A DNA stretch of 64,000 nucleotides from Chelonoidis abingdonii. Its lineage: Eukaryota > Chordata > Testudines > Testudinidae. The stretch's first letter is position 1. Each line of letters starts with the position of its first letter. The DNA lies in NCBI RefSeq assembly GCF_003597395.2, contig NC_133770.1, positions 6,320,038 to 6,384,037 on the forward strand, given 5' to 3'. The translations under genes and the position numbers were made by a program. Below are positions 1-10,451 of the stretch, piece after piece. The notes below the pieces were generated by a model. It saw only the letters and a program-made list of their open reading frames with translations. It did not search any database and was not told the DNA's origin.

Positions 1-767
1 ACAAGCAAATGGTTTTATGTTAATTCATATAGCTGAGTACCAGTGATGGACCTCCTTCAAAGTCATCCTAATTACCTTGGAACTCCCAATTCAAAGAGGA
101 CATGAAATTGTATACAAGATCCTTGGGTCCTGATTCTGTCATCTCAGATCTTAAGCTTCTCCAGGGGAAGTTTGAGTCACAAGATTGAGGTCCCAGTTAT
201 ACCGGTAAGCCCTGAATGTGATATTTGGACATTGGACTATAAACTATAATCTATTTCTGAAAGAAATCTTTGCAACCATAAAGCTCACCATCTCTGCTAT
301 GAACCTGCACCTAAAGGAACTAACTCATGTCTGTATGTATGTTGATCTTTTAACTATACTCTCTCTCGTGTTTTTTAATAAATTTTAGTTTAGTTAATAA
401 GAATCGGCTGTGGCGTGTATTTGGGTAAAATCTTAAACATTCATTAACCTGGGAGGTAATGTGTCTGATCCTTTGGGATTGGTAGAACCGTTTCTTTTAT
501 ATGATGAGATTTACAGAAATTTTCATCATATTTGGTGTGGGTACCTAGATGGAGGCTGGAGGTTGGATCACTTTAAGGGAACTGTGGTGTTTGGACTTCT
601 GAGTAACCAGTAAGGTAATAAAGATGCTGTTTTATGCTGGCCTGGTGAATCTAAGTATTCGAATATCCACCTGCTTTTGGGAGGTTTGTCTGCTCCATTC
701 TTTGCAGTTCACCCTAATTGAGTGACCACAACTGGCCCCATTGGGACCCTGGTCACAGTGGCATAGT
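1..767 (+). repeat. 5' LTR (or its 3' part) of a decayed ERV/LTR retroelement
   Basis: The last ~120 bases (649-767) are nearly repeated at 6329-6430, as expected for two LTRs of one element. An AATAAA signal sits at 377-382. The LTR end is near GGTCACA at about 761-767. The left boundary is not visible and may precede the window. The pattern resembles an LTR family I recall from turtle genomes. Confidence 0.7.
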
Positions 768-923
768 GCTGCTTAGATACACATTACCCACCGTTAATTG
801 GATTTTTGGATCAGAAACACACGCTTGTCAAATTTTAATTTTGATATTGGAGAGTTTAGGGGGTAAAAATAAGTTACAGTGAATGACCCATGATCAAGAT
901 CCTTACAGAAAACCCTAGAAGAA

Positions 924-1517
924 TTGTGCTTACAGAGACTGTTGTATTTTAAGCAAAGGTCCCCAGAGCAGGAACCGAAAAATCTGTTAATTGCCAGGGA
1001 TAAGGAAGCAGACCCAGCAAAAATGCTCGCAGTAAGAAATCAGCAGTTAGAACCCAAACAAAAGCAAAAAATAGCTGAAATGGAAGGAGAAGCTGCTGAA
1101 AGAGAACGCCTGGGTTTTGAACGTGACCAAAGAATGGCATATATTCGATTGCAGGAACTAGAAGCTAAGGCAGAAATGGACAGACTTAACCTCCAACTCA
1201 AGAGAATAAAGGAACTGTATCATCCAGAAAAGCCAGCTCCTCTCAACAGCAAAGATATGGATAGAATCTATCCAGTTTGTAACAATGTTGGTATGTTGTT
1301 TGACTCCAAGCAGTTGTCTGTGCGTAACCAAATTTACCCCAACACGGCCACCTTTTATGTAAATGCTTTTACTGGGACCTCAGGTGAAGGTAACCCCGTA
1401 ATTTGTGCAGAGAACACAAAAGTCAATGGTAAAAGCTGTTCAGGGCAAATTACAGCTTCTAACATCATTCATGTTAAAGCAGATCTTGTCAAAGAGGAAG
1501 ATTACTTACCAAATTAG
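924..1517 (+). pseudogene. gag-like remnant open frame of the LTR element
   Basis: A 197-residue open frame starts about 155 bases after the 5' LTR end. Residues ~15-100 are strongly charged (Glu, Lys, Arg, Gln rich) and predicted helical, with runs such as EGEAAERERLGFERDQR and LQELEAKAEMDRLNLQ; this style is common in the gag region of reptile LTR elements. The C-terminal half is less charged. No zinc knuckle, protease or reverse transcriptase follows in frame, and the downstream sequence is broken by stops. It is read as a surviving piece of gag from a dead element, not a host gene. Function is inferred from position and composition only; a coiled-coil host pseudogene is the alternative. 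Confidence 0.45.
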
Positions 1518-3280
1518 AGTGTGAATATTGTGATCCTCTATGAGTTCACTATAAGTGTGCCTTTAGCCAGAATCCATCTTGAATGGAATGGTGTTAAACA
1601 CAAAGTTATGGCTGCTGTAAGGAAGTTCTTGCCTAAGGATCTTTTGATTGGGGATGATATTAAAGCTTTGTTCAGTCAGGTTGACATAAATTAGTCACAG
1701 GAAAGAAATAATCCTGAAATTGTGTCTATTGGGGCAAGGACTGGCTTATGGAGGGTTTCTCCAAATGTTTGTCTGAGGAAGATGGCTGTTTGTCCGTGCA
1801 AAGCAGCAGCGCATATGTGGAAAAAATTTCTGAGTGTCTGTCTGGTATCTCAGAATGAATCTGGCACCAGATAAGGCTCAGGAAAATGTTTCTCTAGAGC
1901 AAACTAAAGTTGGCAATCAGGTTAAAGCCTAATTGAGGAAGGAAGGGGTACAGTCTTGGTGAGTGATGGATTGTTGGCAAGTAAAGTTTGTGAAAGTAAG
2001 TCTGACTCAAGTAAAAGTGAGGGGCTTAAAGTAACTCAGTGTAATAAGATGTATTTGTGGAAAACAGCAGTCTCTCTGTTAAGGGAGGGGAAGGCAAAGA
2101 AAGTTTAGATGAGCATAGACAGCCTTCCGAGCTGATGGCTTTGTCTAATCAGCAGTTTGGGAAGGCCAGGTTAGCGGAACGTGAGTGTTGTGGGGGGGGA
2201 GAAAAGCTCCAAGTAACTAGGCAATATGGCGTGGGGTCAGAAGTTTACATTCTTAGGTCTGCTAGCTAGCATAAGTACATGTGATCATGTTAAGATATAG
2301 TTAATTAAAAGATCCGGTAGTTATGAATGTAAATGATGAATTGTAGCACCTGTGAACATCTCTGTAAACAAGTAGGTATATAAACATGGCAACGGATAGT
2401 AATTCGTGCATGATTTGAGAGTTGCATCTCCGGTGCACCTTATTTGGATCAAATAAGTAATACTAGCTCTCCACTCCGGTGTGGTTATTTGGGGATACGC
2501 ACACCGGGCAAATGAACCCCAAACCGTTCTCTCCCTGCACCATGAGTATCCCTACACCATATCTGTTACCAATGTGGAGAATTGTGACAGTGAAGAAATG
2601 TTCCTGCGTCTGGTAGGGGTAATGACTTGCCTATGAAGGGAGCTACCTAATTCCAAGCAGTTGTCTGTGAATAGCCATGTGTGCTGGGACAAAGGAAAGG
2701 ATATCCCAAGCTGTTTGTCTGTTAAAGGGGAATGTTTCTCCAGCTCTTTTCTGTCTATAAACCAGACAGAAAAGCCTGTTAGCCAATGATGGTGAAATTT
2801 ATCAGTTGACTCAGCGTGATTCTGATACAACTAAAGCCAGGAAGGAAGTGGTCCTAAATTTGTGTCTGCTAGGGATGACGACTTTGTAACTAGGTTGCAT
2901 CCAATCAATGTCATAATTAGCTCCAGCCACAAAAGTCTGATGCTTCTATTTTGCCTATTGCTAGTTGTTGCTGGTAAAGATATGATAACCTGTCTGATCA
3001 GGGTGATGATATAGCCAGGCACAAGGAAAGCATGAAGGCGATTTAACTATGTTCCCACTGACAGTGTGGAAACTTGTAACAAGAAGAGAATGCTTCAATC
3101 TTGGACTCTGAAGTCTAGCAGTTTACCTGAAAGGGGTTTTGTGAAAATCTCCTGATGGACAGGTGATCTGGATTAAGTGAAACCCAAAGCGTTCCGCTGT
3201 TGCTCAGGAAAATGTTCTTTAGAGCAAACCCTAAGTGAAAGCGTAAGGAAGAATTTCTGTGAAAAATGGGTTGTTGCTTA

Positions 3281-4013
3281 AAAGATTCTGTTAAGATGAG
3301 TTCCTGTCTGCATCCTGTAGAACTTGCCCATACCGTATTGCCTGGCCTCTTTCTTTGTCATTCAGTGTTGAACGCATTCTAAAACAATATGCATTTCCTC
3401 ACCCTTTGGGGGTGAAGCCAGACTTTTAGGCACCTGCTCCCTATTGCGTGTAAACTTTGCTTGTGCCAATCAGAAATGAACACACACAGGTTTTGGGCCC
3501 CGTCCCCTATGACACTTCTATGATGTCGTAGTAGGTACTTTAGGCCGGCCTGCCATGTGCAGGCAGGGAGAGGAGAAAGAAAAATGAATCCTGTGTATCC
3601 TGTGTACACCCGTAACTGAGCCTGATCACCTCGAAGCCTCTCTCTCAGCTCACGTGTTTCAAAGAGAGTCTCTACGTTTGCCGGTCGTTATGCGTTGGTT
3701 TGTATTTGTAAGTATCAGTTATTACTAAATGCTGCATCTTTGTTTATATATATTGTTAGTAGATATTTTAGTCAGTGTGTGTTTTAAGTTTTATTAACTC
3801 TATTAGTTAATCATACGCTGCTCCCCTACTCCTTGTAACTAGCCCCACTAAAACTTTAAATTGATTAATTTTAGTTGTGTGTGTGTCTGCAGTTTGCATC
3901 GTAGCCCATACTCTCCTTGCATCTCTTAGCTCTACAGTCTATTGCCACGTGCAGCCTGGTAAATAACAGGCCTGCATTTCCTTTCGCCCCTGCGAATACG
4001 TGGCAACTTACAT
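3281..4013. repeat. Insert bracketed by a 30-base direct repeat
   Basis: The 30-base stretch at 3251-3280 recurs exactly at 4014-4043, with similar bases after it (AAAGATTC in both). The ~730 bases between differ from the ERV interior and are AT-rich in the second half. Either a segmental duplication inside the ERV or an inserted element would explain it. No coding domain was seen. Confidence 0.45.
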
Positions 4014-4455
4014 GAATTTCTGTGAAAAATGGGTTGTTGCTTAGAAAGATTCCTGAAGAGAAAAACCTTCAGAGTAGTTTTTGCAAGCGGTTTGCTGCAA
4101 CGGATGGGTGTGGAAGTGATTTGATTGAGTTAACTCAGGGTTAATTACTGTATAGAGAAAGTAACAGTTTGTTTGGGAGACTTGTTAGTGAAAATGGATA
4201 GAATCTCTTTAAGACAAGAGTCCAGCCTTGGAACTGGTCAAGTGTGAGGATCTGAAAACCAGTAAACAAGCTAGTGTCTGCGTTGATGTAAATTACCTGA
4301 CTGGCTGCAAGGAGAAAGACTTCCGCAGAGCCATTAGCAAAGAGAACGCACCCAGCCAGCCAACGGATTATGTTACACAAAAGAGTTCAGATTTAGAGTT
4401 TAGCGACACTTGCGAGTTACAACGCATTAAAGCAGCCCTGGGCCCCCTAGTTCAC

Positions 4456-5470
4456 TACCCGTCCACACTGGCAAGGCACACAGAGCGCTCTGACTCCATG
4501 GCTACAGCGCTCCTGGTACTCCACCTCGGCGAGAAGAATAACGTTTGATGTGCCCCCGCTGGAGTGCCCCAGCATCAGTGTGAATGAGGTGTTGCATTAC
4601 TGTGCTCTGATCAGCCTCCGGAATCCCTTCAAGTGGCCACTTTTGTCACTGCTTTGGATTTGCCCAGCCAGCTGCTTATCTGCTCCAAGACAAAGCAACT
4701 ATTACTGTGGAATGCTGTGTTTCAGAGAGAGAGGCAGGGGGAAGGAGGGGTCTGCTGCTGTCTGAACTTACAAGACAGCAAGCTGACACACTCTCAGCCC
4801 CAAAAAACCCACTTTCTCTCCCCCTATATACACGCACACACACCACACTCCCCGTCACACTCCACTCCACGCCCCCATTCAAAAAGCACTTTGCAACTAC
4901 TTGCCGGCAGGGCCGGCTTTAGGCCTATTCCACCAATTCCCCCGGATTGGGCCTCGTGCCTAAGAGGGCCCCATGCCCAGTGAGAATCCCTTCCCTGGCT
5001 AGAGGCGCCTTTTTAATTTTTACTCACCTGGCGGTGCTCCGAGTCTTTGGCGGCACTTTGGTGGTGGATCCTTCACTTGCTCTGGGTCTTCGAAGGCAAG
5101 TTCTTCAGTGCCACTTAAGAGCTGGAGTGAGTGAAGGACCTGCCCCAAAGCGCTGCCGAAGACTCGGCGCACTGCCCGGTAAGTATAAGCCCCACGTGTT
5201 TTTTTACGTTTTTTTTTTTTTTTTTTGTCATCCCTGCTGGGGCCCCATCAAAACTGTTCGATTTGGCCCCGCACCTCCTAAAGCCAGCCCTGCTTGCATG
5301 CTGGGATAGCCACCACAATGCACTGCTCTCTGTGGCTGTTGCAAGAGCTGCTAATGTGGCCAGCCAGTGCGCTGTCAGCGGGGACAGACTGCAGCGCCTT
5401 CCCTACTGCGCTCTACAAAGGCTGGTTTAACTCAAAGCGCTCTACATCTGCAAGTGTAGCCATGCCCTCT
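4456..5470. mobile_element. Non-autonomous DNA transposon (MITE-like), interrupted by a hAT element
   Basis: The left end (CCACACTGG, GAGCGCT motifs) and right end (GCGCTCTACATCTGCAAG, then TGTAGCC) have the look of a turtle MITE family with repeated GCGCT blocks near both ends. It is split by the hAT element at 4908-5292. The superfamily could not be fixed from the sequence. CA-rich simple sequence lies at 4840-4860. Confidence 0.4.
4908..5292 (-). mobile_element. hAT-type non-autonomous element, copy 1
   Basis: It starts CAGGGCCGGCTTTAGG and ends CCTAAAGCCAGCCCTG, which are near-perfect inverted termini. The flanking 8-mers are CTTGCCGG and CTTGCATG (6 of 8 match), the size of a hAT target duplication. 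A second copy lies in the opposite orientation at 21670-22064. A T-tract sits at about 5199-5226. It has no coding capacity. Confidence 0.85.
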
Positions 5471-6295
5471 GACCCTACTGGACAGGGAAGAAGGGAAGGA
5501 TTACACCTTGCAAATAAAAGTCACTGGTTAATCCTAAAATACCAAAACCCCAAGGAAGTGATTAAACTGAAAGCCTCTGTTAAGGAAGACCCTGAGGTCA
5601 AGAAAAAGCTGTGAAAATTCAAAAGGGATATTGAACAAGCTGACCTAAAGAATGATTTGTCTAAACCAAAGGCTTGGCATGACCAAAATAATTCTAAATG
5701 TACACATGTGATAAAACTGATGTTATTACTAATGAGTGTAACTAACTTGTTGCTGACACCAAGAACTGTAAAAACGTACGACGTGCAGGATCTTGGGGGA
5801 AAAACCCTTGAACGTGTTGGGGGTGATAGGTAAGAACTCATTATGCTGTAAAAGCCTTCATGGTTATACTGTTTCATTACACAACAACACACACTATGTT
5901 AAATGGCCTGGTGATACTGATATTTCACAGTTAGTCCCTGTATCTAATCATGAAAAACTGTACACAGCAGAAAAAAACACCACTAGCTTGAACTGCTGTG
6001 CACAAAGGGAAACTGAGATACAACACTTCACAGTCTTCATGGCTGAATGCCAGACTGAGTGCTCTTTAAAAAACAACTTTAATGGCTCTGTTAACACATA
6101 GACCAAACCCTGGAATCACTAAAGTCTTGCACAAAGTATGGGCTAAGGTTTTGGCTGGGGCCAAATCAGGCATCAATAATTTGGCATTACAAAGAATTCA
6201 GTGTAAAACACAGCTCATATCAATGTTGGAAGGTCCTTAAGGTGCATCCAGGAGCTCTAATTTCGCCATTCCACACGAGACTCATGTTGGGGGCG

Positions 6296-6430
6296 TGACA
6301 CATGGCTAGAAAGGGTTAAACATCCTAAGTATTGGAATATCCACCAGCTTTTGGAGGTTTGGCTGCCCCATTCTTTGATGTTCACCCTAACTGACTGACC
6401 ACAGCTGGCCCCACTAGGACACCGGTCAGC
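6296..6430 (+). repeat. 3' LTR remnant with large internal deletion
   Basis: The right part (6329-6430) matches the end of the 5' LTR (649-767) closely. Only about 30 bases of LTR start (TGACACATGG...) remain before it, after a purine-rich TTGGGGGCG that could be the polypurine tract. Most of the LTR middle is missing. Confidence 0.6.
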
Positions 6431-7161
6431 GTGGATGACAGGAAGCAAACAGGTTTATTTCATTACGAGACTACGTCTCTCTGCTTCCCCTCTGCCCCCA
6501 GTGATGTAGGTATTAGTGAGAGCGCCTTCTTCCCCCCCATCACTCTGCCACCTCTGCCTCTCCAATTCCCCAGCCCCGCTGAAATTCTCACATGCCCTCA
6601 GGTCAGCCTCACAGCCCCCGCTCTGCCTCTCCAGCCTTAGCACCGAATGCATGTACACACTTGCTGTGTGACTTGTTCCTTGACGGTTCTACCCTATGCC
6701 ATGCTCTGACTCAAAGGCCCTGGGCTCAGGTTTCCTTGCTGGCTAGCTAAGATTGGGAGCCCTCCTTGGGTCCGAGGCCTGGCTAAGGTAGGGGTCAGCC
6801 GGATGGGTAACTCCATTTCGTTTTCCACTATGGATAACCAAAAGGGAGGCTGGTTATTGTGGCCAAAGCACAGCCCTGCATGCCAGGAGCTCTGGATTCT
6901 GTTCCCAGCTCTACCCCTGCCTCCGAGTTTGACTCCTGGACCTGCCACCCAGCCTCTCTGTGCCTTGGAGGTTAGAAAACAAGAGCCACTACTTACTACA
7001 CAGGTTGCTAGAGGCATGTACATACAAAATCCTGGGGCCCAGCCCTGCATTCCTGCCTCTGGAGGGCTTGGGAAGCAGAATCCACTCCTGAGGCCTGCAA
7101 GCGGGAAGGTGCTACATTCTCACAGACTCCACCAGAGCAATGATTCGACTCTCCAGCCTAC
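6431..7161. other. NBEAL2: Apparently single-copy intron sequence
   Basis: No repeat family, RNA gene or exon was recognised between the ERV end and exon 3. Short open frames here have no family features. Confidence 0.5.
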
Positions 7162-7326
7162 CTGCAGATGATGATAAAGAACTTGACGTGAAGGAGCGCC
7201 TGGACAAGGCCCGCCTCGGCTGCCTCCTCGCGGGAAATCTGGGCTACGCAGTGCGCCAGCTGTTGGCTCAGTACGTGCAGGACGTCGCATGGGAGCAGCG
7301 GGATCTCAGAGACTGAATCTTCTGGC
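7162..7326 (-). CDS. NBEAL2: NBEAL2-like exon 3
   Basis: This 165-bp minus-strand exon starts with one base (G) completing the arginine codon opened in exon 2 and ends with two bases (AG) of the next codon, so both flanking introns are phase 2. The joined reading is SLDPRRPEDSVSEIPLLP, then CDVLHVLSQQLAHCVAQ, ISREEAAEAGLVQALLHV and KFFIIICR. The acceptor is a C-rich tract (CCCCCACCCCCAG|G) and the donor is CTGCAG|gtaggc. The PLLP, DVLHVLSQQL and KFFIIICR blocks match the N-terminal helical region of NBEAL proteins, where CRNLEN usually follows; that follow-on is not visible, so exon 4 should lie left of the window. The exon is more GC-rich and CpG-rich than the surrounding intron, as expected for conserved coding sequence. 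It contains no stop codon or indel. Confidence 0.88.
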
Positions 7327-7879
7327 CTGGGGGTGGGGGAGAAGAGAGGGAACAAAACAATTAGTCTAAAAGCTGGCACCCCCAGCCTCCCATGCACCCC
7401 CAGCAAAGGCATTCTGGGAGGGTGGAGATGCTGCCACTGGGCTGTTTTTAATCCTGAGTCTCACAATATTTGGTGTCTTTCTTCAAGCCCCAACTCTGGG
7501 AGTCATGGGATTCCAGGAAAATCTCAGCTGTAATTAAAAAAAAGTAAAGTAAAGGGTCTAGCCCTTGTTGTGGCAGAGAAGAGGCTTGAAAGTGTGACCC
7601 CTACCAGGTCTCAAAAATAAAGAGAGCTGGCGGGAAAAAACTCATGAGTGCTGGATTCTAAGTCTCATGATTTTGCGTGGCTCCGACTCATGGTTTTTGG
7701 AATGCTTGAGGTTGGCAACAAATTCCTGGGTTCTAGTCCAAGTCCTGCCCCGCTATGGCCCCTCTCGGAATCACTTCTGCTCTGTCGTCTTCATTCTCCG
7801 CCCCCACACACACCTCCATCCATGAGGCGGGGGAGTCACCCTGACCCACACCCCTGTACCAACACAAAGATCTACAGGT

Positions 7880-8240
7880 AGGAAGTGCTACGGGAAGGCT
7901 GGACGTAGTCATTAACAGTCTTCAAAATGTGTGAAGGGTGGTTATACAGAGAGGGTGGTGATCAACTGTTCCCCGTGTTCACTGAAGGTAGGACAAGAAG
8001 CAAATTGGCTTAATCTGCAGCAGAGAGAGATTTAGGTAAGATATTAGGAAAAGCCTCTACCTAGAAGACTAGGTAAGGACTGGAATAAGCGTCCAAGGGA
8101 GGTAGTGCAAACTCTAGCTTTTTGGAGGTTTTTACGGAGAAGTTAGAAAAACGTGGCAAGGCTGGTCTAGTTTACTCGTGCAGAGAACTGGACTAAATGA
8201 CCTCTTGAGGTCCCTTCCGACATTTCAGTGATTACTGAAC
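7880..8240 (+). repeat. CR1 LINE 3' end
   Basis: It ends in the CR1-type tail (GGACTAAATGACCTCTTGAG, then GTCCCTTCC). From about 8005 it forms the start of the left inverted arm. Confidence 0.75.
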
Positions 8241-8814
8241 CACTGGGATCTTTCTCCAGCCCCTGCCAACATGTCCTAGCTTTGAAAGGGAGGGAAACAG
8301 AAGTCACTCCTTGTGGGCTTGGGGGAGAGGGATTAGGACAAACATTTCTGTTAGGACTCGTTTACATGTGCAAGTTAATTCGGATTAAGGCAGGGGACAC
8401 ATTAAAGGACAAAAGCTATTCCAGAATAACTCCATATGGGGTCATGTTTATTCCAGAATAAGATTGCATTGGTCCAGTGTAGCTTCATCCAAAGTGGAGT
8501 CTCCAGGGTCGCACTGGGACAAAGATGGCAAGAACGATAGAAGCAACCAATTCTTTCGAGTGACTGCTGTCCAGAAACAAGCGCAGCTTAAATGCAAAAC
8601 CTGCCCTGGGCTATTATTTGCAAACGAGACACAAAGTAGGTCACTGACACCAGGGCAGAGCAGGCAGCAGCTAAAGGAAATTTCTACTTTTGTTTGTTGT
8701 ACTAGGGTAAGAGAACAGCTCTGGCATGGTCACCACCAATGCACTGACACTCCCAGCTTGCACCTAACAGGCGAGGGCTGCAGCAGCACAACCAATTGTC
8801 TCTATCTGAACATA

Positions 8815-9400
8815 AGAACGGCCACACTGGGTCAGCCCAAAAGGTCCAACCAGCCCAGTGTCCTGTCTGCCGACAGCAGCTACTGCCAGGTGCCCAGAGG
8901 GAATGAACAAAACAGGTAACCATCAAGTGATCCATCCCCTGTCACCCATTCCCAGCTTCCGGCAAACAGAGCCTAGAGACACCATCCCTGCCCAGCCTGG
9001 CTAATAGCCATTGATGAACCTGTCCTCCAGGAACCCTGTTACAGTCTTGGCCTTCACACAGCATCTTCTGGCAACAAGTTTCACAGGCTGCCTGCACTGT
9101 GTGAAGAAATACTTCCTTTTGTTTGTTTTAAACCTACTGCCTATTAATTTCATTGGGTGACCCCTAGTTCATGTGTTATGAGGAGTAAATAACACTTCCT
9201 CATTTACTTTCTCCACACCAGTCATGATTTTATAGACCTCTATCACATCCCACCTTAGTCGGCTTTTTTCCAAGCTGAAAAGTCCCAGGCTTATTAATCT
9301 CTCCTCATATGGAAGGTGTTCCATACCCTTAATGATTTTTGTTGCCCTTTTCTGAACCTTTCCCAATTCCAATATTTGAAACCTATCAAGATATTTTCCT
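8815..9400 (-). repeat. CR1 LINE fragment with ORF2 C-terminus
   Basis: The minus strand encodes a CR1-like ORF2 end: [20 protein letters not shown], then [20 protein letters not shown]. It is followed by a 3' tail ending near CGTTCTTATGTTCAGAT. The start of ORF2 is missing. The same fragment is seen inverted at 13510-14090. Confidence 0.85.
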
Positions 9401-10084
9401 CATATACGCATCCCTGTCCCCCATGGCACAGTCTATCCCACAACTGCAACTGATCGCTGACCCAGAATCTGTGGGTTCAGAGCTGTGGTAACTGGATAGT
9501 TCTAGGAATGTCAGCAGTGCTCAATAACGGCCCATCTGACTTCAGGGGCGGCTGCAGGCCTCTTTTACTGGACTCTTGAAAGTTGAAATCTGATTACCGG
9601 ACACTCACCACGACAGCTAAACTAAATACCCTATGTGCCAAAGCCACCACGGACTTTGGTGGTAAAGAAGGACCCACCAGATGTCACATGAAAGAAGTGG
9701 ACTGGGTCTGGTGAGTTTTGGGCACAGTGCTGGGGAGAGGGAGATAAAGGATAACTCCCAGGCCCCGGTTAGTGACAGGCCATAGACCGGGGGTGACGTC
9801 TGTGCCACACTGTCTACGCTGCATGGTATTAAGCTTACACAGGCCACTTCACTGGAGAGCAAGAGCCTCTCCCGACACGGGCAGGTGCCTTCAGCTGCCA
9901 TTTTCCCCCTCGCCAGACAGATATCAGCTTCTCAGCCAAGTCCAGGCCAACGGACCATGTGGAGCCTGGAACCACAGCACTAGGCACCAGGTAAGTGGGG
10001 GACATGAAGACCTGGGAGATGGTTTGGAAACAAGAGGGAGCGTGGGCTATAATGGCAGAGAGAAAGGAAGGTCAGGGCAAAACT

Positions 10085-10164
10085 GGGAGGCAAGATCAAA
10101 CCAGTATCTTAGATGCCTATATACAAATGCTAGAAGTATGGGTAATAAGCACGAATCATTAGAG
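10085..10164 (+). repeat. LINE ORF2 endonuclease start fragment
   Basis: The plus strand reads YLRCLYTNARSMGNKHESLE, a CR1-type ORF2 endonuclease N-terminus, then runs directly into the reversed C-terminal part of a CR1. This head-to-head junction is the inner end of the left arm. Confidence 0.7.
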
Positions 10165-10451
10165 GCTAAGGTGAACAAGTTCTCCCCTCTCCTCATGAAC
10201 CCTTTTAGAGTACCTGAAACTGCTATCATGTCCCCTCTCAGTCTTCTCTTTTCCAAACTAAATAAACTCAATTCTTTCAGCCTTCTTCATAGGTCATGTT
10301 CTCAAGACCTTTAATCATTCTTTTGCTCTTCTCTGGACCCTCTCCAATTTCTCCACATCTTTCTTGAAATGCGGTGCCCAGAACTGGACACAATACTCCA
10401 GTTGAGGCCTAACCAGCGCAGAGTAGAGCAGAAGAAGACTTCTCGTTTCTT

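Larger units (their letters stand above)
768..6295 (+). repeat. Internal region of decayed ERV/LTR retroelement
   Basis: This stretch lies between the two LTR ends. It keeps one gag-like open frame (924-1517), then short broken frames with many stops. Several motifs recur inside it: an 18-base repeat at 1305 and 2652, a 15-base repeat at 1876 and 3202, and a 30-base repeat at 3251 and 4014. No intact protease, reverse transcriptase, integrase or envelope domain was recognised, so pol is deleted or beyond recognition. DNA transposons are inserted at 4456-5470. Confidence 0.6.
1..7161 (-). other. NBEAL2: NBEAL2 intron 3, partial
   Basis: No exon could be recognised here on the minus strand downstream of exon 3. 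Positions 1-6430 are a decayed LTR retroelement with nested insertions, and 6431-7161 look single-copy. The intron is at least 7.1 kb and continues beyond the left edge. Confidence 0.7.
8005..10164 (+). repeat. Inverted-repeat arm A (left)
   Basis: This ~2.16 kb segment reappears as its reverse complement at 12789-14852. Paired positions sum to about 22860-22925 along the arms. It holds, in order, a CR1 3' end, single-copy DNA, a CR1 fragment on the minus strand (8815-9400), more single-copy DNA, and the start of a LINE endonuclease region on the plus strand (10085-10164). The differences I saw between the arms are mostly single-base insertions and deletions. Confidence 0.9.

Noticed and set aside
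9169..9372. 67-residue minus-strand frame as a host gene
   Set aside because: It is the C-terminal part of CR1 ORF2.
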